Assembly (NCBI RefSeq): GCF_013280495.1
Contig: NZ_JABSSX010000004.1
Coordinates: 301,609 to 365,608 of the forward strand
DNA length: 64,000 nt
Reading direction: 5' to 3'
DNA from: Brevibacterium permense
Lineage (GTDB): Bacteria; Actinomycetota; Actinomycetes; Actinomycetales; Brevibacteriaceae
Positions 51,305-60,052 of the stretch are shown one piece after another (positions within the stretch are counted from its first letter, which is position 1; each line of letters opens with the position of its first letter). The notes under the pieces were generated by a model that was not told where the DNA came from, made no database searches, and saw only the letters and a list, made by a program, of their open reading frames with translations. Both the position numbers and the translations under genes were made by a program.

Positions 51305-51359
51305 CTTTCTTCGACGAAGTCTGCCTATACTTCCTCCAGTGTAACTTCCTTGAAGAAAG
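51305..51359. promoter_or_regulatory. Probable HxlR operator and divergent promoter
   Basis: Between the divergent starts lie CTTTCTTC (51305-51312) and its inverse GAAGAAAG (51352-51359), a smaller near-palindrome CTTCGACGAAG (51309-51319), and a -10-like TATACT (51326-51331) for the transporter. The arms flank the promoter on either side. Confidence 0.55.
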
Positions 51360-51371
51360 CCCGAGGGATCG

Positions 51372-52754
51372 ATGTCGACCACTCCACCCGCGCAGCGGAG
51401 GCACCGCCGCATCCACCCCGCCTGGTGGGTCGCTGCCGTCGCCTTCATCGCCCTGCTCGCCGCCGCCGGATTCCGGGCTGCTCCCGGAGCGCTCATGGTC
51501 CCGCTCCATGCGGACTTCGGGTGGTCGATGAGCAGCATGTCCCTGGCCGTGAGCGTGAACCTGCTGCTCTACGGGCTCACCGCCCCCTTCGCCGCGGCAC
51601 TCATGGATCGCTTCGGCATCCGCCAGGTCGTGGCCGCGGCTCTGGCTCTCGTCGCCCTCGGCGCCGGAGGCAGCGTGCTCATGACCGCATCGTGGCAGCT
51701 GCTCATCTTCTGGGGAGTGCTCATCGGGCTGGGCACCGGTTCGATGGCCCTCGTCTTCGCCGCCACCGTCGCCGACCGCTGGTTCCTCGCCCGTCGCGGG
51801 CTGGTCATGGGCATCCTCACTGCCGGATCGGCCACCGGTCAGCTGATCTTCCTGCCGCCGGTCGCCACGATCGCCGAATCCACCGGATGGAAGCCGGCAT
51901 CCCTGCTCATCGGCATCGCGGCGATGGCCGCCGTGCCGCTGGTCTGGTTCTTCCTCCGTGATCATCCCTCGGACCTGGGCGTCCTGCCCTACGGTGCGCC
52001 TGATGCGAGCACGGATCGCCCGACCGACCTCGACGACGCGACCGAACCTGAGGTCGACACCCCGACCACGGCGGAGTCCGGCCCGACCACGTCCGCCGAA
52101 CGCCGCGGCACCGGCGCCGCCCGACGCGCCTTCACAGGTCTCTTCTTCGCCGCCCGTCATCGCTCGTTCTGGGCTCTGGCCATTGCCTTCGCGATCTGCG
52201 GCGCGACGACGAACGGACTCATCGGCATCCACTTCATCCCCTCGGCCCACGACCATGGAATGCCGGCATCGACGGCGGCCGGCCTGCTCGCGGTCGTCGG
52301 GATCTTCGACATCGTGGGCACCGTCTTCTCCGGCTGGCTGACCGACAGATTCGATCCCCGGATCCTCCTCGTCGCGTACTACACCTTCCGCGGGGTCGGC
52401 CTGCTGCTTCTGCCCTGGCTGCTCTCGGACACGGTCCACCCGAGCATGATCCTCTTCATCGTCGTCTACGGCCTCGACTGGGTCGCGACGGTCCCACCGA
52501 CGGCCGCACTGTGCCGGGAGATCTTCGGCGACAACGGCACCATCGTCTTCGGCTGGGTCTTCGCCGCCCATCAGATCGGGGCCGCCGCCGCTGCCTTCGC
52601 CGCCGGCGCCGTCCGTGACGCCTTCGGTGAGTACACCTACGCCTGGTGGGGCGGGGCGGCCATGTGCGTCATCGCCGCGGTCCTGTCGTTCGCGGTCAAG
52701 CGCCGTCTGATCGGTGATCCCAGGGAACCCGCCACCGCCGAGGCGGCCGCGTAG
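51372..52754 (+). CDS. MFS transporter
   Basis: 460 residues, 12 membrane helices. Motif A-like loop is LMDRFGIRQVVAAALALVAL (about 79-98); the central loop (about 210-255) is long, acidic and Pro/Thr-rich (DASTDRPTDLDDATEPEVDT); WLTDRFDPRILLVAYYTFRG is the second-half copy of motif A. Resembles oxalate/formate-type or CP-type MFS carriers. Starts ATG 51372 behind GAGGGATCG. The HxlR regulator beside it suggests drug or metabolite efflux. Substrate unknown. Confidence 0.82.
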   Translation: MSTTPPAQRRHRRIHPAWWVAAVAFIALLAAAGFRAAPGALMVPLHADFGWSMSSMSLAVSVNLLLYGLTAPFAAALMDRFGIRQVVAAALALVALGAGGSVLMTASWQLLIFWGVLIGLGTGSMALVFAATVADRWFLARRGLVMGILTAGSATGQLIFLPPVATIAESTGWKPASLLIGIAAMAAVPLVWFFLRDHPSDLGVLPYGAPDASTDRPTDLDDATEPEVDTPTTAESGPTTSAERRGTGAARRAFTGLFFAARHRSFWALAIAFAICGATTNGLIGIHFIPSAHDHGMPASTAAGLLAVVGIFDIVGTVFSGWLTDRFDPRILLVAYYTFRGVGLLLLPWLLSDTVHPSMILFIVVYGLDWVATVPPTAALCREIFGDNGTIVFGWVFAAHQIGAAAAAFAAGAVRDAFGEYTYAWWGGAAMCVIAAVLSFAVKRRLIGDPREPATAEAAA

Positions 52755-52771
52755 CCCAGCTCAACCGAGGT

Positions 52772-53140
52772 TCAGTCCCGTTCCTCCGGTTCCCACAGCT
52801 CGATCCGATTCCCTTCGGGATCGGTGACCCAACCGAAGCGTCCGATTCCGTCCATCTGCTGGGTCTCGTCGTCCACCTCGGCGTCGGCAACGCGGAGCTG
52901 CGCGATCATCGCGTCGAGGTCGACGACACGGAAGTTCAGCATCGTCTGCTGCCGGTCCTGGCCCCCCGGTCGCGTCCCGAAGTAGTCGGTGTCGGCTCCG
53001 AACATCGCCATCACGGTCGGTCCGGCCGGCTGCTGCCACAATCCGTGATCACCGAAGTCGACGCCGAGGACGTCGCGGTACCAGGCCGTCATCGCCTCGG
53101 GATCGGCCGCCCGCAGGAAGTATCCGCCGATTCCGTTCAC
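52772..53140 (-). CDS. VOC (glyoxalase-like) family protein
   Basis: 122 residues: MNGIGGYFLRAADPEAMTAW, YRDVLGVDFGDHGLW, MLNFRVVDLDAMIAQLRVAD and FGWVTDPEGNRIELWEPEER. The final strand with the Glu of IELWEP and the FRVxD strand give a typical single-domain glyoxalase fold; possible metal ligands are partly absent at strand one (YFLRA instead of HxxL). Convergent with the MFS gene, only 17 bases apart. Function unknown, often small-molecule binding. Confidence 0.78.
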   Translation of the reverse strand: MNGIGGYFLRAADPEAMTAWYRDVLGVDFGDHGLWQQPAGPTVMAMFGADTDYFGTRPGGQDRQQTMLNFRVVDLDAMIAQLRVADAEVDDETQQMDGIGRFGWVTDPEGNRIELWEPEERD

Positions 53141-53250
53141 TCTCTCTATAGATGAATGGTAGTCCCAGGGATGGACTCAAGTGTCGCGGAATGTCGGGAG
53201 ACTGTAGTTTGTTACAGGGCACAGATCGTCAATCCGTGAAAGGACGTTCC

Positions 53251-54624
53251 ATGAGCAAGTTCGCTGTCACCAATGCCAACACCGGCGAGGTCGAGGAAGA
53301 GTTCGCCTCGGTTCCCAAAGAGGAGATTCCCGCCTACATCGATCGTGCCCACGAGGCACATCTGGCGTGGAAGGAGACGCCACTGCATGAGCGCGGGGCG
53401 ATCCTGCGCAAGTTCGCCGATCTCGTCGATGAGAATGCCGATGAGATGACCGACATCATCGGCCGTGAGATGGGCAAGATCAAGAAGCAGGGTCTCGGCG
53501 AGGTCGACAAGGTCGCCCGCACCGCCCGCTGGATGGCCGACAACGCCGCCACCCACCTGTCCACGACCCACCTGGCCGCCGCCGGTGCGGCCAAAAGCTA
53601 TGTCGAGCACCAGCCGCTGGGCGTGCTGCTGGGCATCATGCCGTGGAACTTCCCGTACAACCAGATCGCCCGCTTCGTGCTGCCCAACCTCATGGTCGGC
53701 AACACGATCATCATGAAGCAGGCGTCGATCTGCCCGAAGTCCTCGCAGTACTTCGAGGACCTCCTCATCGAGGCGGGACTGCCGAGGGGCGTGTACCAGA
53801 ACATCTACCTCGATTCCTCCCACGCCGAGGAGGTCCTCAAGGACTTCCGCGTCAAGGGCTTCTCGCTCACCGGTTCCGAGGGTGCCGGTGCGTCGGTGGC
53901 CGCGATCGCCGCGAAGTACTACAAGCGCGCGGTCCTCGAGCTCGGCGGAAACGACCCGGCCGTCGTCCTCGACTCGAAGGACGTCGCCTCGCTCGCGCAG
54001 AAGCTCGTCGGGATTCGTCTGGCGAACGCCGGCCAGGTCTGCACCTCGCCGAAGCGCATGATCGTCGTCGATGACCTCTACGACGAGTTCGTGGCGGAGG
54101 CTGTCAAGGCCGCCGAGGCTACGAAGGTTTCGGACTTCGACGACCCCGAGGCCGGCATGGGACCCGTGTCCTCCGAAGGCGCCCTCGAAGAGATCATCGA
54201 GGCGATCGAGAAGGGTGTTGCCGATGGCGCGACCCTGCACACCGGGGGCAAAAAGCTCGACCGTCCCGGCTGGTTCATGTCCCCGGCCGTGCTCACCGAC
54301 ATCGACCCGAAGTCGGACCTGGGCTGCAACGAGCTCTTCGGACCGGCCGTGATGATCTACCGCGCCAAGGACGAAGAGGATGCTCTGCGCCTGGCAAATG
54401 ACACCGAATACGGCCTCATGTCCTCGGTGTGGACCGATGACCTCGAGAAGGGTCAGGAGTTCGGCAAGAAGATCAACGCCGGCATGACCCTGATCAACAG
54501 CCACATGGAGTCCGGACCGGAGTACCCCTTCGGCGGCATCAACCGCTCCGGCTATGGCCGCGAGAACGCTCAGTGGGCGTTCCAGGCGTTCACCAACGAA
54601 CACCTCATCCGCGTCCACGTCTGA
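53251..54624 (+). CDS. Succinate-semialdehyde dehydrogenase-type aldehyde dehydrogenase
   Basis: 457 residues from ATG 53251 (GAAAGGACG site). Aldehyde dehydrogenase fold with GIMPWNFPYNQIARFVLPNL (about 128-147), the NAD(P) loop FSLTGSEGAGASVAAIA, the Glu in VLELGGNDPAVVLDS (about 229-243), and the nucleophile Cys in RLANAGQVCTSPKRMIV (about 266). Sequence of the GIMPWN block and short N-terminus match the Sad/YneI-like succinate-semialdehyde dehydrogenases that can use other short aldehydes. No GABA aminotransferase gene is near. A strong terminator follows. Confidence 0.88.
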   Translation: MSKFAVTNANTGEVEEEFASVPKEEIPAYIDRAHEAHLAWKETPLHERGAILRKFADLVDENADEMTDIIGREMGKIKKQGLGEVDKVARTARWMADNAATHLSTTHLAAAGAAKSYVEHQPLGVLLGIMPWNFPYNQIARFVLPNLMVGNTIIMKQASICPKSSQYFEDLLIEAGLPRGVYQNIYLDSSHAEEVLKDFRVKGFSLTGSEGAGASVAAIAAKYYKRAVLELGGNDPAVVLDSKDVASLAQKLVGIRLANAGQVCTSPKRMIVVDDLYDEFVAEAVKAAEATKVSDFDDPEAGMGPVSSEGALEEIIEAIEKGVADGATLHTGGKKLDRPGWFMSPAVLTDIDPKSDLGCNELFGPAVMIYRAKDEEDALRLANDTEYGLMSSVWTDDLEKGQEFGKKINAGMTLINSHMESGPEYPFGGINRSGYGRENAQWAFQAFTNEHLIRVHV

Positions 54625-54700
54625 TCAGTCGCACCTGGTCTCAGGTTGATCTGATCGGCTGAGTCCTGTGCCCTAGCGCAGGATCACCATCGCCGAGGCG

Positions 54701-54754
54701 ACCGAAAAGGCCCGATCGACAGCGAACTTCCGCTGTCGATCGGGCCTTTTCGGT
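54701..54754. terminator. 24-bp stem terminator after the aldehyde dehydrogenase
   Basis: Perfect arms ACCGAAAAGGCCCGATCGAC.. at 54701-54724 and their complement at 54731-54754 with a 6-base loop. The arms contain AAAA/TTTT on both outer sides, so it can terminate in both directions. Confidence 0.9.
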
Positions 54755-54892
54755 TGGGTCGGTTCTGCCTTTGAGGTCAGAACGAGTCAACTCAGGATGT
54801 AACTTCAGACGACCGACTCGGCATAGAGCGCCGAGTCCAGAGGCGCGAGTTCCGGCGTTTCCCGAGCTTCGGCGAGAGCGGCTCTGTCTGCC

Positions 54893-55576
54893 TCAGCCGA
54901 GAGCGGGTCCGACGCGGATCGCGTCGGCGGCGTTGAGGGCGAGTTCGATGCTCTCGTCGCCGACGCTGACCGCGATGGCCGAGGCGGCCGAGCTGATCGA
55001 TCTCACCTGCAGCTTCGTGCCGATGACGATTCCACGATCGGTGAGGTAACGCAGCAGTTCAGGCGACCGGTCGGAGACGCGCACGACCTCGACCTCGACG
55101 CCCGGGGCGGTCTCCTGCAGCTGCCGGCTCGGGAAATCGGCTGTATGCCCGTCGGCATCGGGGATCGGATCACCGTGCGGGTCTCGCTGCGGATTTCCCA
55201 ACGCGGCGTTCATCCGTGCGAGCACGAGATCGGAGACGGCATGTTCGAGCCGATCCGCCTCGTCATGGACCTGATCCCAGCTCAGCCCGAGGGCCTCGAC
55301 GAGGTAGGACTCGACGATGCGGTGGCGTCTGACGATCGCGACGGCGACCTGCCGGCCGGCGTCGGTGAGCACGATCTGCCCGTAGGGTTCGTAGTCGATG
55401 TAGCCGTCGCGGGCGAGCTTCTTCAGGTTCGCCGAAACCGTTGAGGCGGTCACTCCCAGCTGTTCGGCCATCTCCGTGGTGGCGGGGCGACCGCCAGGCC
55501 ATTCGTAGGCCTTCCAGATGAGGGTGACGTAGTCCTCGACCATGCGGGTGACAGCGGGGCGCGGCATGATGCTCAT
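54893..55576 (-). CDS. DtxR/MntR family metal-dependent regulator
   Basis: 227 residues beginning MSIMPRPAVTRMVEDYVTLI at 55576, one base after the exchanger's stop. N-terminal wHTH: TTEMAEQLGVTASTVSANLK and DGYIDYEPYGQIVLTDAGRQ. Dimerisation/metal domain: VRRHRIVESYLVEALGLSWD and QVHDEADRLEHAVSDLVLAR, with His/Glu residues typical of the two-metal MntR/IdeR site. C-terminal FeoA-like SH3 domain ends IELALNAADAIRVGP. It senses Mn2+ or Fe2+. Translational coupling to a cation exchanger suggests manganese-responsive efflux, which is inference. Confidence 0.9.
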   Translation of the reverse strand: MSIMPRPAVTRMVEDYVTLIWKAYEWPGGRPATTEMAEQLGVTASTVSANLKKLARDGYIDYEPYGQIVLTDAGRQVAVAIVRRHRIVESYLVEALGLSWDQVHDEADRLEHAVSDLVLARMNAALGNPQRDPHGDPIPDADGHTADFPSRQLQETAPGVEVEVVRVSDRSPELLRYLTDRGIVIGTKLQVRSISSAASAIAVSVGDESIELALNAADAIRVGPALG

Positions 55577-55577
55577 T

Positions 55578-56885
55578 CTACGCGCGGGCCTTAGCCGGGT
55601 CCGTCTCATCCGCAATGCCGACGATCGATTCGCGCTGCGGTTCGGCCGCCTCGGCGGGTTCCACCTCATCGGGATCGGCCTGCGGCCGACGGAACGGGGC
55701 GGCGAGCGTCGGCAGGATGTCCTTGCGATGAAGGAAGAGGAAGACGATCGCCAGGATCGCCTGGACCGCGGAGAGGATGTAGCGACCGGACGTGTCCGTG
55801 ACGAAGAACTGCAGCCCGAAGAGCGCGGCCAGTCCCAGCGCGGGTGCCCAGTGGAAGCGCAGAGCAAGGATGATCGCCACGCCGAGGATGGTCTGCGTAG
55901 CCGTTAGCGTGAACTCCTCGATCTGCCGCCCATCCAGGGGCAGCCCGGGGCCGCCTCCACCGGCGAGGTGGGCGATCGGCAGGGATCCGACGAGCAGGCT
56001 CCACTGGTTGACCTTCGAAGCGATGAGCGTGCCGATGGCGGCCCCGCCCATGCCGCGCAGAGCGAACATCGCGGCGATGATGAACTCCGGAGCCTCCGAG
56101 GCCAACGGCGCCAGCCACTGGACGAGGAAGTAGCTGTCGATGCCCAGGGCCGAACCCGAATCCACTAGCGCCTCGGCGAAGGGTTCGGCCGAGGCCAGGA
56201 TGATCGCGGCGGAGACGACGAACATCGTGACCACCGTGATCCGGCGGGCCTTCTTGGGCATGGCGACGATGAGGGCGGCGGCGCCGACGAACTCCTCCTC
56301 GTCATCGCCGGTGGCCTGGCCGGCACGCCACAGGTAGGCGACGAAGATGAGGACGAGTGCGACGCCGAACCAGATGGGGATGCTGCCGAGCAGGGGGATG
56401 GCGAAGGCGATGACACCGAGGATGACGAGGAATCCGATGTCCATCCGGCTGCCCGAATCCAGGCGCAGGGAGGTCTGGACGGGTGATTTCGTGCGCTTCG
56501 CGATGCGACGGGCGACGAGGAGGGCGATGATGACGACGAGCGGCCAGCCGAAGCCGAGCAGCAGTCGGTTCGATCCGGTCATATTCGCCGCCGCGAAGTG
56601 CAGATAGTCCGGATCCGAGCCGGACCGGAACGCGTAGTAGAGGTCCACGGCGTATTCGGGGAGGACCGCGATGAGGGCCAGCAGGGCGATCGCCAGGGCA
56701 CCCGAGATGTCCTTCTGCGCCGCCTCGGCGGCCCAGGCGAGGAGGAATGCGGCCGCGACGATGGCGGCACCGAAGGCGAGGAGTCCGAGAACCGGTGCGA
56801 GTTCGATGCCGGTGATGCGCAGCACCACGGCGGGTGCGGCGATGAGCAGGCAGATCGCGAAACGGCGAAGGATTGCGGCGGGCAT
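55578..56885 (-). CDS. Cation/Ca2+ exchanger superfamily (CaCA) membrane protein
   Basis: 435 residues with about eleven helices. The two inverted alpha-repeats are visible: LAWAAEAAQKDISGALAIAL with LALIAVLPEYAVDLYYAF (about 48-85) and LAPLASEAPEFIIAAMFALR with GMGGAAIGTLIASKVNQWSL (about 250-290), each with the GxxxxxxPE-type acidic core. The C-terminal 40 residues are acidic. It exchanges H+ or Na+ for Ca2+, Mn2+ or another cation. Ends one base before the DtxR-type gene, so these two form an operon; in this setting Mn2+ export seems likeliest but is inferred. Confidence 0.82.
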   Translation of the reverse strand: MPAAILRRFAICLLIAAPAVVLRITGIELAPVLGLLAFGAAIVAAAFLLAWAAEAAQKDISGALAIALLALIAVLPEYAVDLYYAFRSGSDPDYLHFAAANMTGSNRLLLGFGWPLVVIIALLVARRIAKRTKSPVQTSLRLDSGSRMDIGFLVILGVIAFAIPLLGSIPIWFGVALVLIFVAYLWRAGQATGDDEEEFVGAAALIVAMPKKARRITVVTMFVVSAAIILASAEPFAEALVDSGSALGIDSYFLVQWLAPLASEAPEFIIAAMFALRGMGGAAIGTLIASKVNQWSLLVGSLPIAHLAGGGGPGLPLDGRQIEEFTLTATQTILGVAIILALRFHWAPALGLAALFGLQFFVTDTSGRYILSAVQAILAIVFLFLHRKDILPTLAAPFRRPQADPDEVEPAEAAEPQRESIVGIADETDPAKARA

Positions 56886-57052
56886 GACTCCAGACTTCCG
56901 CCCGCGAATCGGGTGTGTCTACGCACAACTGAGACTTAGACGCCTCCAACAATTTGGGCAGGGCTCTGTGGCCGCGGAATTCCGGGGTTCCGGCGGCGTG
57001 AGTCTCAGGTGTATGTGCCGGAGATCACCGGGTGAAGGTGCGGAGCCTCGGC

Positions 57053-57148
57053 TCAGGCGCATTTGGAGCGCATGGCTTTGAGCTGCTTCACCGTGGGGTC
57101 GGCGGCGAGCGTCTGGTACTCGTCGGAGCCGAGCGGCACGAGTGCGAC
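57053..57148 (-). pseudogene. C-terminal remnant of an unrecognised gene
   Basis: On the minus strand, about 31 codons ending in a stop at 57053: VALVPLGSDEYQTLAADPTV then KQLKAMRSKCA. The sequence looks like a natural protein end with good third-position GC, but its upstream part is missing where AraC-like sequence on the opposite strand begins. I could not identify the parent gene. Confidence 0.35.
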
Positions 57149-57149
57149 A

Positions 57150-57311
57150 CGGCAAGAAGTCGCCCTCGCGACGCGACCGACCGAGGAACTGGCCGTGATC
57201 GCTGCCGACCTCGGCTACACCGACCAATCCCACCTCATCCGCGTCTTCCGCACAGCCACCGGCATCACCCCCGACGCCTACCGCCGCACCATCAGCAGTC
57301 TGACCGCCTGA
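57150..57311 (+). pseudogene. AraC-family HTH C-terminal stub
   Basis: The frame from about 57150 reads QEVALATRPTEELAVIAADL then GYTDQSHLIRVFRTATGITP and DAYRR. This is the second helix-turn-helix of an AraC/XylS regulator (IAxxxGYxDQSHLxRxFRxxxGxTPxxYR is diagnostic). The preceding residues do not look like AraC (they are antisense to another remnant), so only the last about 50 residues persist. The region 56886-57335 holds these two remnants and no intact gene. Confidence 0.75.
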
Positions 57312-57335
57312 TCCGGGTCCAGGTCTCGGACCGGA

Positions 57336-59927
57336 CTACTCAGCCTCGAGCGCTGCGGCCAGGTAGGGCGCCGATGGGGTGTTACCGGCCGAGGCGATCT
57401 GCTCCGGGGTGCCCACGGCGATGACCTGTCCGCCGTCGTCGCCGGCGCCGGGACCGAGTTCGATGACGTGGTCCGCGGCGGTGATGATCCGCATGTCGAG
57501 TTCGACCATGACGACGGTGTTGCCCGCGTCGACGAGGGTCTGCAGATGAGTGATGAGCCTGTCGGAATCCGCGCAGTGCAACCCGGAGGTGGGTTCGTCG
57601 AGCACGTAGAGGGTGTCCCCGCGCTGGGACCGCTGCAGTTCGCTGGCGAGTTTGACCCGCTGCGCCTCACCGCCGGAGAGCTCGGTCGCCGGCTGGCCGA
57701 GGCGCAGATAACCGAGACCGACGTCGATGAGCGCAGTGAGCGAGCGCATGATGTCGAACTCCTCGGTGAAGAAGTCGTGGGCTTCCTCCACACTCATGGC
57801 CAGCACCTCGGCGATGGTGCGTCCGCGCCAGAGGATCTCGAGCGTGCTCGACTGGTACCGGGTGCCGTGGCAGTCCGGGCATTCTGTATAGACCGAGGGC
57901 AGGAAGAGCAGCTCGACCATGACGGAGCCTTCGCCCTCACAGGTCGGACAGCGACCGCCGGCGACGTTGAAGGAGAACCGACCGGGCTTGTAGCCGCGCT
58001 CACGCGCCTCCGGGGTCTCGGCGAAGCGGCGGCGCACATGATCGAACAATCCCGTGTAGGTCGCGACGTTCGACCGCGGTGTGCGACCGATGGGTCGCTG
58101 GTCGATGCTCACGACACGGCGGATGCCGGTGAGCTCGCCCGACACCGAGCCGTCGAGCTCCTCGGGTTCGTCGGTCAGGAGCAGCTCATCGCCCTCGGGT
58201 GCGGGTTCGTCCTCCTGAGCCGGTCGCCCGAGGCGGTCGCCGACGAGCGCCGGCAGCACCTGGCTGACGAGGCTGGACTTGCCGGACCCGGACACTCCTG
58301 TGACCGCGGTCAGGGCACCCAGGGGCAGCTCGACACTGGCATCGCGCAGGTTGTTGCGGCGGATGCCCTCCACCCGCATCCATTCGCGCGCCTGCCGCGG
58401 TTCGTGGGATTCGAGGCCGCGACCGCCGAAGACGTAGCCGCGAGTGATCGACTCCTCGACCTCGGCGAGACCGTCGGTGGGGCCGCTGTAGAGGACCTGC
58501 CCGCCGCGTTCGCCGGCGCCGGGACCGATGTCGACGAGCCAGTCGGCGTGGCGCATGAGGTCGACGGAGTGTTCGACGACGAAGAGGCTGTTGCCGCGAT
58601 CCTTCAGCCCGTCGAGGATCTCCATCAGCGCAGTGACGTCCTGCGGGTGCAGACCCGCGGAGGGTTCATCGAGGACGTAGACGACGCCGAAGAGCTCCGA
58701 GGTCAGCTGGGTGGCCAGCCGCAGCCGCTGCAGCTCCCCGCCCGACAGGGTCGGGGTGCTGCGGTCGAGGGAGAGGTAGCCGAGTCCCAGATCGACGATG
58801 GGTCGGAGACGATCGATGAGACCCCCGCCGAGGCGGACCGTCGTGGCCAGCTTCTCCGCAGAGATCTCCTCGCCGGGCGCCCCGTCGGGGGCAGCGGGTG
58901 TGCCGTCCGCTTCGGCGGACTTCTCAGCCGAGGCGACGGTCTCCTCGAGCAGGGTCATCAGCTCGTGCAGGGGCAGAGCGGAGAACTCGGCGATGTCGAG
59001 ACCGGCGATCGTCACGGACAGGGCCTCGGGTTTGAGCTTCTTGCCGTGGCAGACCGGGCAGGGGGCGGCGGTGAGGAACTCGGCGACGCGACGCTTCATC
59101 CCAGCACTCTTCGTGTTTGCGAACGTGTCGAGCACGTACTTCCGGGCACCGACGAAGGTTCCCGAATAAGTCGGTTCGGTGCCTGCTGCGATCGCTTCGC
59201 GCGCTTCGGCCAGCGTCAGCCGGGAATGGACGGGAAGGTGCGGGGTCTCCTCGGTGTAGAGGAGCCAGTCGCGTTCGGCCTTCGGCAGGTCCTGCCACGG
59301 GACGTCGACGTCGAAGCCGAGGGCTACGGCGGTATCGCGCAGCTGGTGGCCGTGCCAGGCGGTCGGCCAGGCAGCGATGGCGCGCTCCCGGATCGTCAGC
59401 GTCGGATCCGGGACCATCTTGTCCTCGGGCACCTCGTAGACGCGGCCGATTCCGTGGCATTCCGGGCAGGCTCCCTCGACGGTGTTCGTCGAAAAATCCT
59501 CGGCCAACAGCATCGACTGCCCCTCCGGGTACTGCCCCGCCCGTGAGTAGAGCATGCGCACGAGGCTGGACACCGTGGTGACGCTGCCGACGCTCGAACG
59601 TGCGCTGCGCCCGCCGCGCTGCTGCTGCAGGGCGACCGCCGGCGGCATTCCGGTGATCGAATCGACGTCGGGGACCCCTGCCTGGTCGATGAGCCTGCGG
59701 GCATACGGTGCCACGGATTCGAGGTAGCGGCGTTGGGACTCGGCAAAGAGGGTGCCGAAGGCCAGGGACGACTTGCCGGATCCGGACACTCCGGTGAAGA
59801 CGACGAGCGCATCCCGAGGCACAGTGAGATCGAGGTTGCGCAGGTTGTGTTCCCTGGCGCCGCGGACCCTCACGTCCGACTGGATCTCGGTCGAGGATGT
59901 CGGAGCCGAGGGCACAGAGGAGGTCAT
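57336..59927 (-). CDS. UvrA-like ABC ATPase (UvrA2 class, lacks UvrB-binding domain)
   Basis: 863 residues. Two ABC modules: Walker [19 protein letters not shown] (about 46) and [14 protein letters not shown] (about 540); signatures [15 protein letters not shown] and [16 protein letters not shown]; Walker B with [12 protein letters not shown] and [12 protein letters not shown]. Zinc modules are [21 protein letters not shown] and [16 protein letters not shown]. Where UvrA carries its UvrB-binding domain (after the first Walker A, about residues 130-245 in UvrA) this protein goes straight to the CPECHG motif, as in UvrA2/DrrC-type paralogues associated with drug resistance. Probably DNA-lesion or intercalator protection rather than core repair. 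Confidence 0.88.
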   Translation of the reverse strand: MTSSVPSAPTSSTEIQSDVRVRGAREHNLRNLDLTVPRDALVVFTGVSGSGKSSLAFGTLFAESQRRYLESVAPYARRLIDQAGVPDVDSITGMPPAVALQQQRGGRSARSSVGSVTTVSSLVRMLYSRAGQYPEGQSMLLAEDFSTNTVEGACPECHGIGRVYEVPEDKMVPDPTLTIRERAIAAWPTAWHGHQLRDTAVALGFDVDVPWQDLPKAERDWLLYTEETPHLPVHSRLTLAEAREAIAAGTEPTYSGTFVGARKYVLDTFANTKSAGMKRRVAEFLTAAPCPVCHGKKLKPEALSVTIAGLDIAEFSALPLHELMTLLEETVASAEKSAEADGTPAAPDGAPGEEISAEKLATTVRLGGGLIDRLRPIVDLGLGYLSLDRSTPTLSGGELQRLRLATQLTSELFGVVYVLDEPSAGLHPQDVTALMEILDGLKDRGNSLFVVEHSVDLMRHADWLVDIGPGAGERGGQVLYSGPTDGLAEVEESITRGYVFGGRGLESHEPRQAREWMRVEGIRRNNLRDASVELPLGALTAVTGVSGSGKSSLVSQVLPALVGDRLGRPAQEDEPAPEGDELLLTDEPEELDGSVSGELTGIRRVVSIDQRPIGRTPRSNVATYTGLFDHVRRRFAETPEARERGYKPGRFSFNVAGGRCPTCEGEGSVMVELLFLPSVYTECPDCHGTRYQSSTLEILWRGRTIAEVLAMSVEEAHDFFTEEFDIMRSLTALIDVGLGYLRLGQPATELSGGEAQRVKLASELQRSQRGDTLYVLDEPTSGLHCADSDRLITHLQTLVDAGNTVVMVELDMRIITAADHVIELGPGAGDDGGQVIAVGTPEQIASAGNTPSAPYLAAALEAE

Positions 59928-59980
59928 GAGGCCACCGTACCAAGGTCGGGACCTCCGATCACCTAGGCGACCGACGACAG

Positions 59981-60015
59981 AACCCCTCGTTCCGGGAATT
60001 TCGGAACGAGGGGTT
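59981..60015 (-). terminator. Terminator of the DHA2 efflux gene
   Basis: Arms AACCCCTCGTTCCG (59981-59994) and CGGAACGAGGGGTT (60002-60015) with a 7-base loop GGAATTT, 14 bp perfect. It follows the leftward gene that ends at 60053 and precedes the UvrA-like start. Confidence 0.85.
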
Positions 60016-60052
60016 CGATGTGCCTCAGTCGGCCGCTGTCATTGGCTGGCCA

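Noticed and set aside
57468..59546. 692-codon plus-strand frame opposite the UvrA-like gene
   Set aside because: Antisense shadow of a gene with two complete ABC domains.
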